Assembly (NCBI RefSeq): GCF_964204645.1
Contig: NC_134036.1
Coordinates: 3,275,501-3,339,500 of the forward strand
Length of the DNA stretch: 64,000 nt
Source: Tubulanus polymorphus
Taxonomy: Eukaryota; Nemertea; Palaeonemertea; Tubulaniformes; Tubulanidae
Direction: 5' to 3'
Below, in pieces: positions 52,460 to 64,000 of this stretch (its first letter is position 1; every line of letters starts with the position of its first letter). Below the pieces are notes generated by a model. That model was not told the DNA's origin and ran no database searches. It saw nothing but the letters and a program-made list of their open reading frames with translations. The translations under genes and the position numbers were made by a program.

Positions 52460-54320
52460 CTGTAAAATAAAGAAACATCTAAAAATAACAAATGTTTCAT
52501 TAGATATATTGTCCCTTCTATTTGACTGTTGAATTTGATAGGGTGTCCCTTCCTTTACCCACCTGTAGCAAAACAGGGATTTGATTTTGAAATCATGAAG
52601 TACAGATATAATCTGATAAATATTCTAGTTTTTAACAGTAGTGGAAAAAACGTTTCAAGATCAGTGGTCAACTAATCCTTCAAAAATCTCATTGTGGAAT
52701 CAATTGTAGAATTTAGAATTAATCTCTTCATTTTAGTGACTGCCTTATGTTAGGAACTTGCGTTTTGATCCGATTTAAATACATTGGTAAGTTAAATAGA
52801 TAATTAATAGAATACTTGAGATTTACTTAGACCTTGCATAAGTAAAAACCTTGTTGGTTAATACTATGTTTTGAATCTAAGAACATTAAAAAACCTGTCT
52901 CTGGCCCAGGTTTAACTTGTTTCTGCTTTTAAGGATGACTGAAAACCTTGAAAAAGTAAAAACCTCGTCAAATAATACTATGATGGTTGATTGTAAGCTG
53001 ATTGGTTACTGTGGTTACATTCTGAACTGCTGCATCATCATCACTTCTTCACTTCTACTCGCGCTCTACACCATCTCGCGAATAACTCACCCCTCCTGAC
53101 CATGCAAACACGTGGCATGGACATGCTTCCTCTTCTGAAACGAGGTTATTTTTTAACTGCAAGAAAAAAACGTCCTCTTCCCTGTTGCTTTGTAAACAAT
53201 ATTGATAAAACCTCTCTAGGTGACCGGTTTAACTTGTATCTGGTTTTAAGGATGACTGAAAACCTTGAAAAATTAAAAACCTCATCGCTTAATACTTTGA
53301 TGTTAACTGGTTTCTAAGGATGTCCGTAAATCTTGGAAAGTAAAAAAACCTTGTCGCTTATTACTATGATACGAATCTAAGAAGGTTAATGTCTTGGCTC
53401 CGGGATAAACCTATATGAAACTGACCCCTACAGGTGATTATCGATGATAATAATCGGTCGTAGAATAGAATATAAAACAGAAGAAAATTATAAATATTGA
53501 TAAATACTTATGGAATTCAAACAAGAATTCCCGCATAACCTCGATCGAAGTAGAGCCCTCTCTTATTGTATCCCTTAATACAATCGGGGAACAACTTCGA
53601 GTGCCCTGCGCCGTCGACTGGTAGCCCAGTGGGACTTCTCTCTTGTAATTGTACTGTCATCATCGCTCGAAGCGCTGAAAATATAGAAATCAATTGAAAT
53701 TCATTATTAGTAATCAATATAAACAACTGGTGTAAATAAAACACTTGAAAATCAGATCAATTCAGGTATAACTTACGGACGCCAAACGTGGCGATCTGCG
53801 CGTCGGCAGCGCCACATTCTTGGTTTTTTTTTTTAGCTTTTGGCATCTAAAAAGTAAAAACCTCATCGCTTAATACTTTGATGTTAAACCTGGTTCTGGC
53901 CCAGGTCTAACCTGTATCTGGTTTCTAAGGATGTCCGTAAATCTTGAAAAGTAAAAAACCTTGTTGGTTATTACTATGATTCGAATCTAAGAAGGTTAAT
54001 GTCTTGGCTCCGGGATAAACCTATATGAAACTGACCCCTACAGGTGATTATCGATGATAATAATCGGTAGTAGAATAGAATATAAAACAGAAGAAAATTA
54101 TAAATATTGATAAATACTTACGGAATTCAAACCAGAATTCCCGCATAACCTCGACCGAAGTAGAGCCCTCTCTTATTGTATCCCGTAATCAATCTGGGAA
54201 CAACTTGGAGTGACCGGTACCCCAGGGGGGGCTTCCCTCTTGTAATTGTACTATAAAATAGGAAGGACATTCAATAAGAATACGAATAGCAATTATTTCA
54301 ATAATTTGTAAAAAATTTAT

Positions 54321-54536
54321 TTACACTTCATAATCATCATCGCTTGTCGATTGTTCTGGAGAGCGCTGGAAACATAAAAATCAATTGAAATTCATTATTA
54401 GTAATCAATATAAACAACTGGTGTAAATAAAACACTTGAAAATCAGATCAATTCAGGTATAACTTACGGACGCCAAACGTGGCGATCTGCGCGTCGGCAG
54501 CGCCACATTCTTCGTTTTCTTTTTAGCTTTTGGCAT
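54321..54536 (-). CDS. A-B microgene, copy 2 in unit 3
   Basis: Same coding sequence as the 31.75-kb copy. Confidence 0.42.
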
Positions 54537-54879
54537 CTAAAAAGAAAAAAAAAAGAAAAACTCCAGCCTGTTTACCATATACTCGAATATACTCCAGGTA
54601 AAACATCTATCTGGTTTAAAGGATAACCTTACACCTTCCTTGTGGAATCAATTGTAAGGAAAATCCAGACTACCCACATCCTCATTCGAGATCTCACTTG
54701 AGATTGTTGTAAACAATATTGATAAAACCTCAATATTCAATGTTTTATTGTATTTGAATGTATTTATAAAAGCTGATTGGTTACTGTGGCTACAGTCTTA
54801 TCAAAGTTGAATAGACAAATAAAATACAATATGATACATTTTTATGATACTCTCTGCATTGTTCGAAATGATGGAAAAA

Positions 54880-55920
54880 CAACGTGAGATAAAGAGTAAA
54901 AAAGATTAGAAATAACATTACAAAATCATAATTATATATGAAATTGTTTAAAGCAGTTATCATTTAAAGGGGCTGATTCCTTTTCAAGGCCTTTCAATTT
55001 AGTGACTGCCTTATCTTAGGAACTTGCTTTTTGATCCGATTCAAATACATTGATAATTTAAATAGATAATTAATAGAATACTTGAGATTTACTTAGACCT
55101 TGCATAAGTAAAAACCTTGTTGGTTAATACTATGTTTTGAATCTAAGAAGTTTAATAAACCTGTCTCTGGCCCAGGTTTAACTTGTTTCTGCTTTTAAGG
55201 ATGACTGAAAACCTTGAAAAAGTAAAAACCTCGTCAAATAATACTGTGATGATTGATTGTAAGCTGATTGGTTACTGTGGTTACATTCTGAACTGTTGCA
55301 TCATCGTCACTTCTCCTTCCCTTCTACTCGCGCTCTACACTATCTCGCGAATAACTCACCCCTCCTGACCATGCAAACACGTGGCATGGACATGCTTCCT
55401 CTTCTGGAAGGAGGTTATTTTTAACTGCCAGAAAAAAACGTCCTCTTCCCTGTTGCTTTGTAAACAATATTGATAAAACCTCTCTAGGTGACCGGTTTAA
55501 CTTGTATCTGGTTTTAAGGATTACTGAAAACCTTGAAAAAGTAAAAACCTCATCGCTTAATACTTTGATGTTAAACCTGGTTCTGGCCCAGGTCTAACGT
55601 GTATCTGGTTTCTAAGGATGTCCGTAAATCTTGAAAAGTAAAAAAACCTTGTTGGTTATTACTATGATTCAAATCTAAGAAGGTTAATGTCTTGGCTCCG
55701 GGATAAACCTATATGAAACTGACCCCTACAGGTGATTATCGATGATAATAATCGGTCGTAGAATAGAATATAAAACAGAAGAAAATTATAGATATTGATA
55801 AATACTTACGGAATTCAAACAAGAATTCCCGCATAACCTCGACCGAAGTAGAGCCCTCTCTTATTGTATCCCATAATCAATCTGGGAACAACTTGGAGTG
55901 ACCGGCACCGTCGACTGGTA
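54880..55920. repeat. partial fourth higher-order unit
   Basis: The exact match to unit 3 goes on for about 1 kb and ends near 55,920, where gtagcccag becomes gtaccccag and a 16-bp duplication is missing. Beyond this point the same modules follow but are clearly diverged. Confidence 0.8.
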
Positions 55921-56027
55921 CCCCAGGGGAGGCTTCCCTCTTGTAATTGTACTGTAAAATAGGAAGGACATTCAATAAGAATACGAATAGCAATTATTTC
56001 AATAATTTGTGAAAAATTTATTTACAC

Positions 56028-56237
56028 TTAATAATCATCATCGCTTGTCGATTGTTCTGGAGAGCGCTGGAAACATAAAAATCAATTGAAATTCATTATT
56101 AGTAATCAATATAAACAACTGGTGTAAATAAAACACTTGAAAATCAGATTAATTCAGGTAAAACTTACGGACACCAAACATGGCGATCTGCGCGTCGGCA
56201 GCGCCACATTCTTCGTTTTTTTTTTAGCTTTTGGCAT
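56028..56237 (-). CDS. A-B microgene, shortened and with altered core
   Basis: Exon A reads SPCLVS in place of SPRLAS, losing the central Arg. Exon B stops two residues early (SDDDY-stop) through GAA to TAA. This copy is probably decaying. Confidence 0.35.
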
Positions 56238-56715
56238 CTAAAAAGAAAAAAAAAGAAACTCCAGCCTGTTTACCATATACTCGAATATACTCCAGGTAAA
56301 ACATCTATCTGGTTTAAAGTATTACCTTACACCTTCCTAGTCGAATCAATTGTAAGGAAAATCCAGACTACCCACATCCTCCATCGAGATCTCACTTGAG
56401 ATTGATGTAAACAATATTGATAAAACCTCAATATTCAATGTTTTATTGTATTTGAATGTATTTATAAAAGCTGATTGGTTACCGTGGCTACAGTCTTATC
56501 AAAGTTGAATAGACAAATAAAATACAATATGATACATTTTTATGATACTCTCTGCATTGTTCGAAATGATGGAAAAAGATTCGATACAAGAATTCAAATC
56601 TTAACTTGATCTACAGTCAGCCTTGAAGATCTAAAGCTCTATTCAAATCCACCAACAAATGGGCACATGTATGTGACCGGTGGACAGTCGACCATTGTTG
56701 ACCATTGCCACGGCT

Positions 56716-57150
56716 TCAAACTCTGAACCAGCACCTGCGGTTGGGTGCGCCAACTTTGCATTGAGAGTGCTGGTACTGACTCGAGGTGATTGCGGAGGAA
56801 ATGGTACATCTGGCCTCACGGGGTAGGAGGATCAAAAATATCCTCCATCGGTGGTAACTCAGAGAGTCCGGACGACCCTCATCCTCAGGAATCTCGCCCT
56901 CCTGCCGCTGCCGCTCCACAAGCTCCCGTCGCCGAATTTCGATCTCCACTCTTGCACGCTCTATCTCCTGCTCCAGTATCCTGTTCGGTGCGTCCTGTTC
57001 ATGGCGCGCCCTCTGCGGGGTCGAATACAGATCCACTTCGTTCTCGTTACTACTCGCGCTCTACAGCATCTCGCGGATTACCCGCCCTTTCTCACCATGC
57101 AAACGCAATACATGGACCCGCTTCCTCTTTTGGAAGGAAGTAATCCTCAT
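56716..57150 (-). pseudogene. E module, diverged, internal deletion
   Basis: Related to module 5, but 30 bp of the coiled-coil part (AELDRWRRED) are missing in frame, and it has NRILEQ in place of KRRLEQ. TAG at codon 30 is kept. It lies just past the end of exact unit periodicity. Confidence 0.55.
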
Positions 57151-57572
57151 CTGCAAGAAAAAAACAACGTCAGATAAAGAGTAAAAAAGATTAGAGATAA
57201 CATAACAAAATCATAATTATATATGAACTGGTTTAAAGCAGTTATCATTTTAAAGGGGTGGTTCCTTTTCAAACTCTTTCAATTTAGTGACTGTCCTATC
57301 TTGCTTTTTGATCCGATTTCATAAGAATTAATTCAGCCGTGAAACACTAGATATCAGACAATCCATTCAACAAAAAATGATTGTCCACGATTTTAGTGAA
57401 TGTTTTGAGGGCTCCTGATTACAGAATAACTTTTTACACCCTCTCAAGCAACAATTTACCAATTATTATTGCTAAAAGGTCGAGTGGTCACTTCGAGTGT
57501 TTTGGCGAGGCAATGACTAATATTTTTCGCAGCCTTTGCCTTTGAAGATATTCGGTAGATTTTAACGCTTAC

Positions 57573-57798
57573 CTCGTGCATATCCCCCGGAAAGGTTCTC
57601 CCTTGCAGACGGACGGAGAACCTTGAAGCCGCCGGGTGCGGCTGCCTTGGTTCTCGCGGCTGTGCTGCTCCTGGTGCTGCTCCAGTTGGTGCTCCAGGTC
57701 GTCCTGGTGGTTGGGCCGAGGAGGCCGCCGAAAGAGCTTAACAAGACAGACCACCTCGGCTGACGGACCACCCTCAGAATTATCCAAAAATGGAGATA
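57573..57798 (-). pseudogene. D module, diverged, right of the exact units
   Basis: Private changes include SPFLDNSEGG, EHQLEQ and SRENQG. Both splice borders and all frames seen in the other copies are kept. Confidence 0.5.
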
Positions 57799-59934
57799 CT
57801 GTAAAATAAAGAAAAATAACATCTAAAAATAACAAATGTTTCATTAGATGTATTGTCCCTTCTATTTGACTGTTGAATTTGATAGGGTGTCCCTTTCTTT
57901 ACCCACGAAATCATGAAGTACAGATATAATCTGATAAATATTCTAGTTTTTAACAGTAGTGGAAAAAACGTTTCAAGATCAGTGGTCAACTAATCCTTCA
58001 AAAATCTCATTGTGGAATCAATTGTAGAATTTAGAATTAATCTCTTCATTTTAGTGACTGCCTTATGTTAGGAACTTGCGTTTTGATCCGATTTAAATAC
58101 ATTGATAAGTTAAATAGATAATTGATAAAATATTTGTGATTGTTGTAAACAATATTGATAAAACCTCTCTGGGTGAAGATTTTGTATCTAATACTCGGAA
58201 TAAAGAATTTCAGTTATCAGTTAGCAGTTATCATTTTAAAGGTGTGGTTCCTTTTCAAGTTCTTTCAATTTAGTGACTGTCCTATCTTAGGAACTTGCTT
58301 TTTGATCCGATTTAAATACATTGATAATTTAAATAGATAATTAATAGAATACTTGAGATTTACTTAGACCTCGCATAAGTAAAAACCTTGTTGGTTAACA
58401 CTATGTTTTGAATCTAAGAAGTTTAATAAACCTGTCTCTGGCCCAGGTTTAACTTGTTTCTGGTTTTAAGGATGACTGAAAACCTTGAGAAAAAGTAAAA
58501 ACCTTGTCAAATAATACTGTGATGATTGATTGTAAGCTGATTGGTTACAGTGGTTACATTCTGAACTGTTGCATCATCGTCACTTCTCCTTCACTTCTAT
58601 TCGCGCTCTACACCATCTCGCGAATAACTCACCCCTCCTGACCATGCAAACACGTGGCATGGACATGCTTCCTCTTCTGAAACGAGGTTATTTTTAACTG
58701 CCAGAAAAAAACGTCCTCTTCCCTGTTGCTTTGTTAACAATATTAATAAAACATCTCTAGGTGACAGGTTTAACTTGTATCTGGTTTTAAGGATGACTGA
58801 AAACCTTGAAAAATTAAAAACCTCATCGCTTAATACTTTGATGTTAACTGGTTTCTAAGGATGTCCGTAAATCTTGGAAAGTAAAAAAACCTTGTCGCTT
58901 ATTACTATGATACGAATCTAAGAAGGTTAATGTCTTGGCTCCGGGATAAACCTATATGAAACTGACCCCTACAGGTGATTATCGATGATAATAATCGGTC
59001 GTAGAATATAATATAAAACAGAAGAAAATTATAAATATTGATAAATACTTATGGAATTCAAACAAGAATTCCCGCATAAACTCGATCGAAGTAGAGCCCT
59101 CTCTTATTGTATCCCTTAATACAATCGGGGAACAACTTCGACTGCCCTGCGCCGTCGACTGGTAGCCCGGTGGGACTTCTCTCTTGTAATTGTACTGTCA
59201 TCATCGCTCGAAGCGCTGCAAATATAGAAATCAATTGAAATTCATTATTAGTAATCAATATAAACAACTGGTGTAAATAAAACACTTGAAAATCAGATCA
59301 ATTCAGGTAAAACTTACAGACGCCAAACGTGGCGATCTGCGCGTCGGTGGCGCCACATTCTTTGTTTTTGTTTTTAGCTTTTGGCATCTAAAAAGAAAAA
59401 AAAAGAAAAACTCCAGCCTGTTTACCATATACTCGAATATACTCCAGGTAAAACATCTATCTGGTTTAAAGGATTACCTTACACCTTCCTTGTGGAATCA
59501 ATTGTAAGGAAAATCCAGACTACCCACATCCTCATTCGAGATCTCACTTGAGATTGTTGTAAACAATATTGGTAAAACCTCAATATTCAATGTTTTATTG
59601 TATTTGAATGTATTTATAAAATCTGATTGGTTATTGTGGCTACAGTCTTATCAAAGTTGAATAGACAAATAAAATACAATATGATACATTTTTATGATAC
59701 TCTCTGCATTGTTTGAAATGATCAAAAAAGATTCAATACAAGAATTCAAATCTTTAGTGAATTTTTTTGAGGGCTCCTGATTACAGAATAACTTTTTACA
59801 CCCTCTCAAGCAACAATTTACCAATTATTATTGCTAAAAGATCGAGTGGTCACTTCGAGTGTTTTGGCGAGGCAATGACTAATATTTTTCGCAGCCTTTG
59901 CCTTTGAAGATATTCGGTAGATTTTAACGCTTAC

Positions 59935-60164
59935 CTAGCGCATATCCCCCGGGAAGGTTCTCCCTTGCAGACGGACGAAGAACCTTGAAGCCGCCGGGTG
60001 CGGCTGCCGTGGTTCTCGTGGCTGTGCTGGCTGCTGTGCCGCTGCAGCTGCTGCTCCAGGTGGTACTCCAGGTGGTCCTGGTGGTTGGGCCGAGGAGGCC
60101 GCCGAAAGAGCTTAACGAGACAGACCACCTCGGCTGACGGACCACCCTCACAATTATGGAGATA
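59935..60164 (-). pseudogene. D module with expanded glutamine/alanine-type repeat
   Basis: Shares the TAG-before-donor form with the edge copy at 18,715. The CAG/GCT-type middle is longer (LEQQLQRHSSQHSH) and the acceptor-side NCEGG segment has lost nine bases. With its neighbours it forms a block nearly identical to 18.6-20.1 kb. Confidence 0.5.
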
Positions 60165-61815
60165 CTGTAAAATAAAGAAAAATAACATCTAAAAATAACA
60201 TGAAATTTTTTCCCAAAATCTTTCATTAGATATATTGTCCCTTCTATTTGACTGTTGAATTTGATAGGGTGTCCCTTCCTTTACCCACCTGTAGCAAAAC
60301 AGGGATTTGATTTTGAAATCATGAAGTACAGATATAATCTGATAAATATTCTAGTTTTTAACAGTAGTGGAAAAAACGTTTCAAGATCAGTGGTCAACTA
60401 ATCCTTCAAAAACCTCATTGTGGAATCAATTGTAGAATTTAGAATTAATCTCTTCATTTTAGTGACTGCCTTATGTTAGGAACTTGCGTTTTGATCCGAT
60501 TTAAAAACATTGATAAGTTAAATAGATAATTGATAAAATACTTGTGATTGTTGTAAACAATATTGATAAAACCTCTCTGGGTGAAGTTTTGTATCTAATA
60601 CTTGGAATAAAGAATTTCATCAGTCCGTATAAGAGTTAGATATATTTGTGTTCTGCTCTGCACCATCTCTCCTCCCGCTCCCTCGGTGTCTCCATTCATG
60701 ATTTAATTCTACTATGCGTCGTCTACCGCGTGGTCCTCATCGCTTAATACTTTGATGTTAAACCTGTGTCTGGCCCAAGTCTAACCTGTATCTGGTTTGT
60801 AAGGATGTCCGTAAATCTTGGAAAGTATAAAAACCTTGTTGGTTATTACTATGATTCAAATCTAAGAAGTTTAATGTCTTGGCTCCGGGATTAACTTATA
60901 TGAAACTGACCCCTACAGGTGATTATCACTGATAATAATCGGTCGTAGAAGAATTGAATATAAACCAGAAGAAAATTATAAATATTGATAAATACTTACG
61001 GAATTCAAACAAGAATTCCCGCATAAACTCGATCGAAGTAGAGCCCTCTCTTATTGTATCCCTTAATACAATCGGGGAACAACTTAGAGTGCCCTGCGCC
61101 GTCGACTGGTAGCCCAGTGGGACTTCTCTCTTGTAATTGTACTGTCATCATCGCTCGAAGCGCTGAAAATATAGAAATCAATTGAAATTCATTATTAGTA
61201 ATCAATATAAACAACTGGTGTAAATAAAACACTTGAAAATCAGATCAATTCAGGTAAAACTTACGGACACCAAACATGGCGATCTGCGCGTCGGTGGCGC
61301 CACATTCTTGGTTTTTTTTTTAGCTTTTGGCATCTAAAAAGAAAAAAAAAAGAAAAACTCCAGCCTGTTTACCATATACTCGAATATACTCCAGGTAAAA
61401 CATCTATCTGGTTTAAAGGATTACCTTACACCTTCCTTGTGGAATCAATTGTAAGGAAAATCCAGACTACCCACATCCTCCTTCGAGATCTCACTTGAGA
61501 TTGTTGTAAACAATATTGGTAAAACCTCAATATTCAATGTTTTATTGTATTTGAATGTATTTATAAAAGCTGATTGGTTATTGTGGCTACAGTCTTATCA
61601 AAGTTGAAAAGACAAATAAAATACAATATGATACATTTTTATGATACTCTCTGCATTGTTCGAAATGATGGAAAAAGATTCAATACAAGAATTCAAATCT
61701 TAACTTGATCTATCATTAAGCCTTGAAAATCTAAAGCTCTATTTGAATCCACCAACAGATGGGCACATGTATGTGACCGGTGGACAGTCGACCATTGTTG
61801 ACCATTGCCACGGCT

Positions 61816-62280
61816 TCAAACTCTGAACCAGCACCTGCGGTTGGGTGCGCCAACTTTGCATTGAGAGTGCTGGTACTGACTCGAGGTGATTGCGGAGGAA
61901 ATGGTACATCTGGCCTCACGGGGTAGGAGGATCAAAAATATCCTCCATCGGTGGTAACTCAGAGAGTCCGGACGACCCTCATCCTCCGGAATCTCGCCCT
62001 CCAGCCGCTGCTGCTCCAACTCCTCTCGCCTTCATCTGTCGAGCTCGGCAAGCTCCCGCCGCCGAATTTCTGCCTCCACTCTTGCACACTCTATCTCCTA
62101 CTCCAGTCTCCTCTTCGGTGCGTCCTGTTCATGGCGCGCCCTCTGCGGGGTCGAATACAGATCCACTTCGTTCTCGTTACTACTCGCGCTCTACAGCATC
62201 TCGCGGATAACCCGCCCCTCCTCACCGCGCAAACGCAACACACGGACCCGCTTCCTCTTCTGAAAAGAGGTAATCCTCAT
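61816..62280 (-). pseudogene. E module, most decayed right-hand copy
   Basis: Besides TAG at codon 30 it has further stops in the coiled-coil part (a TAG in the LEQEIE region and TGA in place of the Trp of DRWRR). Only the last 67 codons are open, ending RCWFRV-stop. Confidence 0.55.
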
Positions 62281-63415
62281 CTGCAAGAAAAAACTGACGT
62301 CAGATAAAGAGTAAAAAAGATTAGAAATAACATTACAAAATCATAATTATATATGAAATTGTTTAAAGCAGTTATCATTTAAAGGGGTGGTTCCTTTTCA
62401 AGGCCTTTCAATTTAGTGACTGCCTTATCTTAGGAACTTGCTTCTTGATCCGATTCAAATACATTGATAATTTAAATAGATAATTAATAGAATACTTGAG
62501 ATTTACTTAGACCTCGCATAAGCAAAAACCTTGTTGGTTAATACTATGTTTTGAATCTAAGAAGTTTAATAAACCTGTCTCTGGCCCAGGTTTAACTTGT
62601 TTCTGGTTTTAAGGATGACTGAAAACCTTGAAAAAGTAAAAACCTCGTCAAATAATACTATGATGATTGATTGTAAGCTGATTGGTTACTGTGGTTACAT
62701 TCTGAACTGTTGCATCATCGTCACTTCTCCTTCACTTCTATTCGCGCTCTACACCATCTCGCGAATAACTCACCCCTCCTGACCGCACAAACACGTGGCA
62801 TGGACATGCTTCCTCTTCTGGAAAGAGGTTATTTTTAACTGCCAGAAAAAAACGTCCTGTTGCTTTGTAAACAATATTGATAAAACCTCTCTAGGTGACC
62901 GGTTTAACTTGTATCTGGTTTTAAGGATTACTGAAAACCTTGAAAAAGTAAAAACCTCATCGCTTAATACTTTGATGTTAAACCTGGTTCTGGCCCAGGT
63001 CTAACCTGTATCTGGTTTCTAAGGATGTCCGTAAATCTTGAAAAGTAAAAAAACCTTGTTGGTTATTACTATGATTCGAATCTAAGAAGGTTAATGTCTT
63101 GGCTCCGGGATAAACCTATATGAAACTGACCCCTACAGGTGATTATCGATGATAATAATCGGTCGTAGAATAGAATATAAAACAGAAGAAAATTATAAAT
63201 ATTGATAAATACTTACGGAATTCAAACAAGAATTCCCGCATAACCTCGACCGAAGTAGAGCCCTCTCTTATTGTATCCCGTAATCAATCTGGGAACAACT
63301 TGGAGTGACCGGTACCCCAGGGGGGGCTTCCCTCTTGTAATTATACTATAAAATAGGAAGGACATTCAATAAGAATACGAATAGCAATTATTTCAATAAT
63401 TTGTAAAAAATTTAT

Positions 63416-63631
63416 TTACACTTCATAATCATCATCGCTGACCGATTGTTCTGGAGAGCGCTGGAAACATAAAAATCAATTGAAATTCATTATTAGTAAT
63501 CAATATAAACAACTGGTGTAAATAAAACACTTGAAAATCAGATCAATTCAGGTAAAACTTACGGACGCCAAACGTGGCGATCTGCGCGTCGGCAGCGCCA
63601 CATGCCGAGTTTTCTTTTTAGCTTTTGGCAT
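63416..63631 (-). CDS. A-B microgene, right-hand copy
   Basis: Frame and borders are intact. Exon B has SVSDDD where the others have STSDDD. It lies in the most right-hand, non-identical part of the array, so its open frame is partly independent evidence that the A-B frame is kept. Confidence 0.42.
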
Positions 63632-64000
63632 CTAAAAGGAAAAAAAAAAGAAAAACTCCAGCCTGTTTACCATACTCGAATATGCTCCAGGTAAAACATC
63701 TATCTGGTTTAAAGGATTACCTTACACCTTCCTTGTGGAATCAATTGTAAGGAAAATCCAGACTACCCACATCCTCCTTCGAGATCTCACTTGAGATTGT
63801 TGTAAACAATATTGATAAAACCTCAATATTCAATGTTTTATTGTATTTGAATGTATTTATAAAAGCTGATTGGTTACTGTGGCTACAGTCTTATCAAAGT
63901 TGAATAGACAAATAGAATACAATATGATACATTTTTATGATACTCTCTGCATTGATCGAAATGATGGAAAACGATTCAATACAAGAATTCAAATCTAAAC

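Larger units (their letters stand above)
43594..54879. repeat. 11,286-bp higher-order repeat, unit 3
   Basis: This unit has exactly the length of unit 2. Private differences include T at 48,552 (C in units 1 and 2), and C at 53,357 plus A at 53,371 (G and T in unit 2). The 53.36-kb variants equal those of another module inside the same unit, which suggests local conversion. Confidence 0.92.
17968..64000. repeat. about 46-kb tandem array of gene-like modules, runs off the window
   Basis: From tctggcccaggtttaact at about 17,970 onward, every part recurs elsewhere in the array. On the minus strand the exon-like modules come in the order A (start exon, MPKAKK), B or C, E' (a decayed E), D and E. 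Module A recurs at about 20.0, 22.3, 25.3, 26.0, 28.2, 31.2, 31.9 and 33.6 kb, then at +11,286-bp steps, then at 56.2, 59.3, 61.3 and 63.6 kb. Spacers carry repeated words such as ttgtaaacaatattgataaa and ggtgattatcgatgataat. No transposase, reverse transcriptase or other mobility gene is seen in any frame. Confidence 0.9.

Noticed and set aside
17968-64000. Array interpreted as a transposon cluster or an integrated virus.
   Set aside because: No reverse transcriptase, transposase, integrase, capsid or other hallmark gene, and no LTR or terminal inverted repeats at unit borders.

Overview
The window is nuclear DNA of an invertebrate animal. The genes are split by introns with GT-AG borders, and the three recognisable proteins have clear animal orthologues. 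The phylum cannot be fixed from this sequence. A lophotrochozoan, such as a mollusc, is a guess based on the style of the dispersed repeats.

Left part (1 to about 12,700): three conserved single-copy-type genes. LSM7 (+ strand, four coding exons, 103 aa) is an Sm-like subunit of the U6 snRNP and mRNA-decay LSm rings. It faces, tail to tail, an SLC25A42-type mitochondrial coenzyme A carrier (- strand, eight coding exons, 355 aa). That gene is head to head with a CALML4-type calmodulin-like light chain (+ strand, five coding exons, 150 aa). I joined the exons by eye; every phase closes and the lengths match the families. The introns hold a 92-bp minisatellite with a three-unit higher-order pattern, a 70-bp near-perfect hairpin, and a 172-bp inverted repeat.

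Middle part (12.7 to 17.97 kb): mostly non-coding. It holds a pentanucleotide microsatellite, a candidate two-exon 33-codon gene, and two copies of a short terminal-inverted-repeat element.

Right part (about 17.97 kb to the end): about 46 kb of tandemly repeated, gene-like DNA. The dominant structure is an 11,286-bp higher-order unit. It is present almost without change at about 21.06, 32.31 and 43.59 kb, with a partial fourth copy from 54.88 kb. Each unit is built from diverged copies of a few minus-strand exon-like modules bounded by splice signals. Module A is a start exon encoding a basic peptide beginning MPKAKK with an RRSPRLAS core. Module B is an acidic terminal exon whose stop overlaps AATAAA. 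Module C is a middle exon. Module D is a Q/H/E- or P/G-rich exon, depending on frame. Module E encodes a basic, coiled-coil peptide with an acidic tail. Most C, D and E modules are broken. All full-length E modules except the one at the left edge carry the same stop at codon 30, so the break came before the amplification. The two-exon A-B combination stays open in at least eight copies and is the best candidate for a living product. I do not recognise the family. Near-identity of the 11.3-kb units means either very recent amplification or homogenisation, or an assembly artefact; long reads would decide.
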